NCBI GenBank assembly: GCA_039583875.1
Contig: CM077164.1
Coordinates: 70,463,628 to 70,527,627, forward strand
DNA: 64,000 bases
Source of the DNA: Platanthera guangdongensis
Taxonomy: Eukaryota > Streptophyta > Magnoliopsida > Asparagales > Orchidaceae
Direction of reading: 5' to 3'
Shown here: piece by piece, positions 34,701 to 43,700 of the stretch
Position numbering within the stretch: position 1 is the first letter of the stretch
How the letters are laid out: every line of letters starts with the position of its first letter
Made by a program: the position numbers and the translations under genes
Notes under the pieces: model-generated
The model's database searches: none
Told to the model about the DNA's origin: nothing
The model's input: only the letters and a program-made list of their open reading frames with translations

Positions 34701-37700
34701 CGCTCATCCGATGGCGAATTATGTCTCTCAACATCGTCTTTCACCGTCACTTCTTCACTTTGTCACATCATTATCCTCTGTTTCTGTCTCTAACTCTGTG
34801 CAGGAGGCGCTTCAACATCCAGGCTGGCGGGCTGCCATGGACGAAGAAATGACGGCCCTTTGGGACAACCAGACCTGGGTCCTTCTCCGTTTACCTCCCG
34901 GTCAGCACTCTGTTGGGTGTAAATGAGTTTTCGTCATCAAACATGCTCTGGATGGCACTATTGCCCGACTGAAGGCCCGACTTGTGGCTCATGGCTTCAC
35001 TCAGCATGAGGGCCTTGATTATGAGAAACCTTCTCTCTGGTGGCTAAGCTCAACACCGTTCGGGTTCTTCTCTCCGTGGTTGTGCACCGTCACTGGCCCC
35101 TTCATCAGCTCGATATCAATAATGCTTTTTTGAATGAAGATCTTCAGGAAACCGTCTACATGCGCCAACCGCCCGGGTTTGAGACCACGGGGGAGTCTCG
35201 TGTGTGTCTTCTCAAGAAATCTATTTATAGTCTCAAACAGTCCCCTCGAGCGTGGTTTGACAAGTTCAGCAAGGTGGTTCGGGACATGGGTTTCACTAGG
35301 AGTTCTGCAGACTTCTCCCTATTCACCCGACACCGGGCCACTGGAACAGTCCTTCTGTTGATTTATGTTGATGACATCTTACTTACTGGGGATGACTTAA
35401 AGGGGATTCTATAGGTCAAACAACATCTGAGCACCGTGTTTCAGACCAAAGACCTGGGGCATATTCGTTACTTTCTCGGTCTTGAGATCGCACGACGGCC
35501 GGACGGGCTTGTCCTCTCCCAACGGAAGTACTGTCTCGATCTTCTCCAAGACGCTGGCCAGTCTGGTTGCAAGCCAGCTAATACCCTGATGGAGGCAAAT
35601 CACAAACTATGTGCTCGTGCCTCTGATGATGATTTGTTTCTCCAGAACTCAGAATACTATCAACGCCTTGTGGGAAAGTTGATCCATCTAACGGTCACGA
35701 GGCCTAATATATCGTTTGCAGTTGGGGTTGTCAGTCGGTTTATGCATGCCCCCCGGGTTTCTCATCTCCAAGCGGTTGAACGGATTCTCCGATAACTTAA
35801 GGCAGCTCCGGGTCAAGGGCTTGTTTACAAAACCTCCAACTCGACTCCAGCATTGGTCGCTTATTCTGATGTCGATTATGTCGGTTCCCTGGACGATCGG
35901 AGGTCAACCAGTAGGTTTTGTACTTATTTTGGTGGTCATCTCATTACATGGAAAAGTAAGAAACAAGCCGTGGTCGCTCGATCCTCCGCGGAAGCTGAAT
36001 ACCGATCGATGGCATCAGTTGTCTCAAAACTCACATGGCTTGAAAGTCTCCTTACTGACCTGGGAGTAAAACTTCCTTCATCTGTTGTTCTATTTTGTGA
36101 TAGTCAAGCTGTCATACACATAGCAAAGAATCTGGTGTTTCACGAGCGCACAAAACATATCGAGGTCGACCGTCACTTTATTCGAGAGAAAGTTCAATTG
36201 AAGAAACTTGAATTAAAGCATGTTTCGGGCACTGATCAAGTTGCTGATATTCTCACAAAGGCTTTATCAAGTACCTTGTTTTACCAGTGTTTGTCCAAGC
36301 TGGGTGCATATGACTTATACACTCCAACTTGCGGGGGAGTGTTAGAAAAGCTTATTTAGTCTAGGACCATTATGTATTTTGTATTGATTTTCTCTCTCCT
36401 CTTTAGTCCCACATCATGTATAGGACATTCCTCTCTCTTTCTCTCATCTATATATTTGTACTCATTTTTTGTATTTTATACAAGTGAACATATATACAAG
36501 GCTGGCTTTTTTCCTTCTCTACAAAACTAAAGGTAGAAATCCTCAGAAGCCTTATCCTATGCAAATCTCCTGATATGTTACTCCTGAAAAGAAATGTCTG
36601 AAAATGGGGTCATGCTAATTGGTGAGTAAGAAAAATTATTATTCTTAGTGACACTAAAATAATTTAAATAAAATATGTGTGCATGATTTTAATATAATAT
36701 TTTATGCTAAAAATGTATATTATAGTTTTATGCATATTTTTTTATAAAAGTCCATTTGAACATAAATGTCTTTTTTATTACTTGATTTTATACTAATTTT
36801 TTCTCTAATTTCGGAATCATTAAAGTATAAGGATTCTAGGTCCCAACTTGCATTTAGAATTGAGATGTCTTATATCATCTTTCTTATTATTTTTTAAAAA
36901 AAATCTTACACACAATCTATCGATTTGTTTTCAATGGAGAGTATAGGTGCCTCAATGTATCTCGATCAGAGACACAAACTCATATATACTAATTTTTTAT
37001 GGGGTGTCGACTCCCTAATTTGATGGCTGATATGATCTGCTACATCCTATAAGTAAGATAATGTGCATCTATCAATCACGAGAGGAACACTTGATCATGC
37101 ATCCTATTTATGTTCTTATAGTGGCTGACACGAACAACAAAAAAGGAACACCCGCTTAAAGCCATTAATCTTAAATTAAATGTTCGTTTAATCTTTTACA
37201 TTTATACTAGTGATGACATGATTAATCTTAAGGGACCACCCGCTTTACGGCACTTTAAATCTTTGAATTACATACTTTATTATCCTTAGATTTTAGGTTC
37301 TATCTCATAATAATTATATGCTTCACATACATATACTCGTGCTTTCTCGTAAGTTTTCAAGGAGGTACATGATCACATATACTTTATTAATTACAAGGTT
37401 CATAATATGTGCTAATTATGTGCCTCAAATCTAACCCAAAGGCGATGACTGATGTTGAACACGGCCCGTGGGGTTCGAGGCCGCTCCCCTGACCGATATT
37501 TTGGGCCACACGACTTGAGGCACATGGGCGTGTGCCGAAGGCGTGTAGCGGTTGGAGTCATTCCAAAATCCCGTAGACGCATCCAGGAGGCAGAAAAGTA
37601 TTGTTTCGATGCAGACGCCTGGACCACACGACCGTGTGTCGAGTGCTTGTGCCATCTGACGGTACTATAGTGATTGCTAGACGATTGTCGATGAAAAGAT

Positions 37701-40700
37701 ACACCGATTAGGCCACACGACCCAGGCATACAGGCATGTTCCTAGGACATGTCAATCATATTTCTCAAAACTATAAATGTACGGAGTGTTGTATAAACTC
37801 GGTAGCAGAGATTCAATCATTCTGGGGGTTTGAGATTTCATCTGAATTCGAAAATCCGCCAATTTGTATGGTAGCAGAGAAGCAGCCGTTCTAGAATGTT
37901 GTACGAATTCTGTGTTCTAATATGCTACCACTTGAGAGAGAAGGGTCTCAAAATAATAGAATGTGTTGGCATAACTCAAATAATGAGTAAGGAGATTGAG
38001 AGATTGGTGTCGACTAGATCCAGAATTGCAGGGGAGAAACCGATCTTAGACAAGGAAAATTGATCGAGAGAGAAAAAGACTCGACCGATTGCTAGGTTCA
38101 CTGAAAAAGAAAATTGAAACCCTTGATTCTAGAAATCGAGCATAGGAGGAAAGAGGAACCATGAAATTCGCTGGAAAAATAATAATTGGCGGATACCTGA
38201 CACGAAGGAGAGATCATGTTTGAGCTGAAAACCACAAGGAACGTCGTCCAGCCTCCTCAAGTAGAAAGGGGAAGTCATCAAGGTTTCCAGAAAGGGAGGA
38301 TGAGTCGGCGCTTGCTGTTGTCGACTTCGATGGGGAGAGAAGCCTATGCTCTATCGACCGTCTGGAACAAAAGAAAGAAAAAAAAATCTAGTTTGACTCA
38401 CTTAGAACCATGGGATGGAAAAAACGTGAAGGTGGTCTCCTAAATCGGGCATAGAGTTATCAGGTAGTTCATGCAAATTTACAAAATTGACACTCTTATT
38501 AAATTTTCCTTTTACTTAGCATGACACTCTCTTATGCGGACTATCAAAACATGCATAGTAAAGTTTGCACATTATTTTATTAATCATTTGATTACCTTAA
38601 ACCCTTTAATGCATGTTTACCTCACATGACGATGCCATCAACATTAATCTTGGTTAGATCCAAGATTAGGAATTATAAATTAACAATTTGATGGGGATTA
38701 GTTACACGGACCCGCGGTGTGTAACTCTCCAATCTAGTTTAACGACGAATAAACAGTTTGGTTGGGCCCCACGATTAGAAGTAAAATAAACAACGTTAAT
38801 AAAACTTGTACATAGCAGACATAAATAAGAAAGTACTAAAAGGAAACTTACAACGGAAGTAGAAAATGCAGCTAAGGGAAACCAAAAGGTACTATTTCCA
38901 CCAACCATCCAATGGCAAAGTGTTTGTCGCAAGGACAACTGTCTTTTTAGAGAAAGAGTTTTTATCAAGAAAGAAATATAAGGTAGAACTTGAAGATGTT
39001 CAAGAACCACAAACAATAAATGAATCGGAAGTGGAGCCTGAGCAAGGACTACAAAATGTTATAGCTAGAGAGTCTGCTCAAAAAACACAAGTCCTGCGTA
39101 TATCTAGTAGACCAAGATTTGACCCAGAGAGATATGAATTTTTCATGTCTCAAATAGGTAATGTGTTATTTATGGATCATGATGATGAGTCTACAACCTA
39201 TCAAGAGGCTATAAGTGGACCAGACTCTGAGAAGTGGCTTAAAGCCATGATATCTGAAATGGACTTCATGTATGCAAACAAAACTTGGACCTTGGGGGAA
39301 CTACGGGAAAGGGTACGACCCATAGGGTGCAAGTGAGTATTCAAGAAGAAGACCGACATGGATGAGAATGTACAGACATTCAAAGGAAGATTAGTGGCTA
39401 AGGGTTTAAAGCAAATTCATGGTGTTGACTATGATGGGACCTTTTCCTCTGTTGTCATGGTAAAGTCCATCAGAATTTTGTTTGTTATTGCTGTGTATTA
39501 TGACTAAGAGATCTGACAAATGGATGTCAAAACAACTTTCCTTAATGAAAACCTCCTTGAGGAAGTATACATGACACAACCCGAGGGTTTTGTATCTTCA
39601 AATGAAGTCACTAAAATATGCAAGCTGCAGAGATCAATTTATGGATTTAAATAGGCCTTTTACAGTTGGAATCTACGTTTTGATGAGAAAATCAAAGAGT
39701 TTGGTTTCATTAAGAACGAATATGAGTCTTGTGTTTACAAGAGGATTAGTGGGAGTATTGTCGTTTTCCTGATATTATATGTAGATGACATACTGCTGAT
39801 CAGGAATGACATTCCGACACTGCAAGCTGTTAAGAATAGCCTAGGGGATTGTTTTTCTATTAAAGACTTAGGCGAAACAACTTATATACTTGGTATTAAG
39901 ATCTATAGAGATAGATCGAAAAAATTGTTGAGTTTGACCCAAAGTACATACATTGAGAAAGTGTTAAAATGGTTCAGTATGCTTGACTCCAAGAATGGAT
40001 TCTTACTCATATCTCATGGTATGAGTCTCTCTAAGAAACAATGTCTTAAATATCTGGAAGATAAGAACCGCATGAATTTGATTTCATATGCTTCGGTAAT
40101 TAGATCAATCATGTATGTGATGTTATGTACTCGTTCTGATGTCTCATATGTTTTGAGCATGACTAGTAAGTATCAGTCTGATCCGGGTGATGGTCACTGG
40201 ACAACAATCAAGAATATCCTAAAGTATTTAAGAAGGACTAAGGATGTATTCTTGGTGTTTGGTGAAGAGGAAGTGTTTGTTGTAAAGGGTTACACGAATG
40301 CAAGCTTTCAAACTGATAGGGACGACTCAAAGTTTCAGTTAGGTTTTGTCTTTTTCCTGAATAAAGGAGATATGAGCTGGAAGAGTTTCAAGCAGGAGAC
40401 AGTTGCGGATTCTACAACTAAGACAGAGTATATCACTGCTGCAAATGCGTCAAAGGAGGTTATGTGGATTAGGAAATTAATCGGCGAGCTTGATGTAGTT
40501 CCTAGCATTGTTGATCCTGTAATTCTTTACTATGACAACAATTGTGCAATTGCACAGACTAAGGAACCTAGATCACATCAGTGCTCCAAGCACATACTTC
40601 GGCGGTTTCATCTTATTTGAGAGATTATCGATCGAGAGATGTGAGCATATGCAGAGTACCAGCTGAGAAAAATATTGTAGATCCACTGATGAAGCCTCTT

Positions 40701-43700
40701 GCACAGAGAAAGCAAGATTGTCATACTAGATCAATGGATATTAGATACCTGAATGATTAACTCTAGTGGGAATCTTGTGAATTGTATATTTGTCGATTGT
40801 AATTCATACGATGAATAGAGTACTATATATTTCATTTTTTTGTTTATGTCAAGTTCTTTTATTATGTCAATTGTTTTTATATCATAGATTAATTAACATG
40901 ATAATGCCCTTAGAATGCTTGTTTCCATAGGAATTCAAGTGCGTGACTTGAATGTAAACACACTTGACTTCCGTCACATTCAAGTCACCCTTTGTTTCTA
41001 AGATGATATGACGATCATGGATCATTTAAGAATGAAACTTCTTATCGACTGTTTATCGACGCGCGTCGACTGCAAGCCGACGCATATCGATGCAAGTCGA
41101 GTTTTTACGAATTTCTAAGGGGGCTTCTGTCTGTTTTATATCATTTGGTATAAATAGACTTGGAAAATAGTTTTCCTGTTGGGGTGTGGTTACTGAAGTG
41201 TGTGTTTTGAAGTCATCACTTGAGTCAAACCCTAGATCCCGCTGTGACCTCTTCTTGTCGCCGCCTCTCCTGGAAATGAATCTAGCAATTCATGGAAACG
41301 CAGAGAGCAATCCTTCTCCAACCCATTTCTTGTGGGACAAGTCATTGGGGTTCTCCTTCACTCGTGTGGATACCTGTAGAGTCGCAGATATATTTCTGTG
41401 TAGACTCAGTCGGCTGTCATTTCCTCAAGCAGATTTTGCAGCATATTGGTTGAGTAGAAATTCAATCTCACTCAAGTACAATGCCTTGTTGTTTACAATC
41501 ATTTCTTGATTCATGGAGATCACAAGATTTTTACTGTTTTGGGTTGTTCTTGTATATTTATTCCGATGCGCACATGTGATATGTTGTTCCTCTCGTGTAT
41601 AGAAAACCCAACATGTCTTACTTCACGGTGATCTTTAGCAGGATGTGTATATGCTTTCTCTTCCTGGTTTATCTTCTCCTTCAGGTATTGTCTGTCGCTT
41701 GATGAAAACTCTTTATAAGCTCAAGCAGGCTCCTCGCGCGTGGTTGGCACGTTTCAGTTCAGCCATTACAGCAGCCGGTTTTCAGTCAAGTCCACTTGAT
41801 CGAGCTCTGTTTGTGCACTACTCCTCTCGTGGCCAGACCTTTTTGTTACTTTATGTGGATGATATGATTATTATTGTTGATGATCCTTCTCATGTGTCCT
41901 TCGTCAAACATCACCTTCAACAACAGTTTCAGATGACTAACCTTGGACAGCTGAGTTACCTCTAGGGTCTTGGGGACAGCTCTACAGATCACGGTTTTCA
42001 ACTCTCACAACAGCGTTACACATCAGATCTCTTAGCTTGGGCGGCTCTCCCTGACTCTCGCACAGGGTGTTGAAGCCGGCAAAATCCCTACTCCAAAATT
42101 CGGATCAATGCAGTCTAAGGTTACTGATTCTGTGGTCCGACGCCACAATTCAAATGGCTATCGCGGGAAAGAGAAAATTATCTATAAGCATACCCCAAGT
42201 GCTCCAGCAGGGAGGTCCCACCACGTACCCGGAATTTGGTAGAAACTTCCCCTCCGCAACCAAAAGCTGGGAGAGATAATAGGCAGGCATGGACTTGGCG
42301 AGTATCCACTTGGGGGACCTCCACCTATTCCAAAAGTCCATTTCTAGTACCACTGAGGGTCTATTTATAGAGAAATCCTACGGAGTATAGGCGAGTATCC
42401 AGTCTCTGCTAGCGAGTATCTAGGGCTACTCGCCCATATTCACGAGGTACTCGCCCAAACTCACCGCTGCTCACCTCAGCTCGCCTCAGCTCGCCTCTGC
42501 TCGTCTCTGCTCGCTCAAGCTCGCCTCTGTTCGCATCTGCTCACCCAAGCTCGCCTCTGCTTGCCCAATGGTCTTCGAATAGCCATCTGCTTGGGTACTT
42601 CTGATCTCCACGAATTACGGGTTATACACAGTGGACACCCCTATGGAGTTTCACCTTCAGCTACGTCCAGATGATGGGGTTTCACTCTGATTCTACTCGT
42701 TATTGCCACCTAGCTCGTTGGGAGTCTCTTCTACCTCATCATTATTTGCCCGACATTGCCTATGTTGTTCATGTGTTGAGTCAGTTTGTTAGTGCGCTCA
42801 CCTCTGTGCATTACGGTCATCTGTTGCGGCTCCTGCGCTATCTCCGGGCGACGACTTCTCCGGGCGACGACTTCTTCTACAGCAGTAGTTCTCTAAAGCT
42901 ATGTGTTACACGGATGCTCCTGCGCATGTTTATCTATTGTCCAAAATCTCGATGTATGATCCCCCATGAGTTTGGGGGGATATAGGGTACATTCTATATG
43001 GTAGAGATAGCGTAGGTTCACCTTGGGTGTTGTGAGCATCCTCTATTGTACATGTATATATAAAACTATTGTTAATGTGAATAATATGATTTTATCTTTT
43101 CTATCAGCCGACTCCACGAAACCTCAAGGTGTCGAATCCTTAGCACGCTCATTTGTTTCCTTGTCATTTCCCTGTGTTTCCCCATCCTAGCCATCCCTTT
43201 TCCCCGCCCTCTAAACCTACAGCCAGCAGACCAAACTGCAGACACTTCTTCCATTCCACCCCATGAGTCCCAAAACACCATAATTCCTCAATTCCCTGAA
43301 CCAGCTGCCCCTTTACCTGTGTTGTCCCCTTCAACGAACTCATTTGCATTATTACTTGCATAAACAGTCCAATCACAAGGAATTTCAGCACTGTAGAATT
43401 CATTTCCCTGGAGGAAAACACACCACACAGCCCTCTCTTGCTCTGTCCAAAAGCTTCCAGCCCTAAAACTACATAGTCAAACATCCCCCAATAGCAGACA
43501 CACCTCTCCAGTCCCACATCCACCATAGCCACCCCCTTCTAGGCCCTCCCAAGGCCTGGAGGATCTCCCCCACACCGCCTACAGCACTTTGAGTACCCCC
43601 ATATGCAGCTTAACCCTAGCCCAGCCCCACCTACACCCTTCCTTGCCAAACCAGTCCACAAGCAGCCCAATATATCCCTCGACAGCCACCATATAGCACT

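Larger units (their letters stand above)
31034..36523 (+). mobile_element. Copia-B, complete but decayed Ty1/copia element
   Basis: LTRs of 183 and 184 bp (31034-31216, 36340-36523) start TGTTAGAAAAGC and end CTACA. Duplication AAACT is at 31029-31033 and 36524-36528. PBS TGGTATCAGAGCC is at 31217, PPT at 36330. About 14 substitutions between LTRs make it the oldest complete element here. Gag and pol follow copia-A closely (RDELRIT-ISL, VRRVLQ-KG, VGYSRTQKGYVCYSP). Confidence 0.95.

Noticed and set aside
43164..43532. 122-codon minus-strand ORF
   Set aside because: No motif or splice context, and C-rich plus-strand composition explains the open frame.
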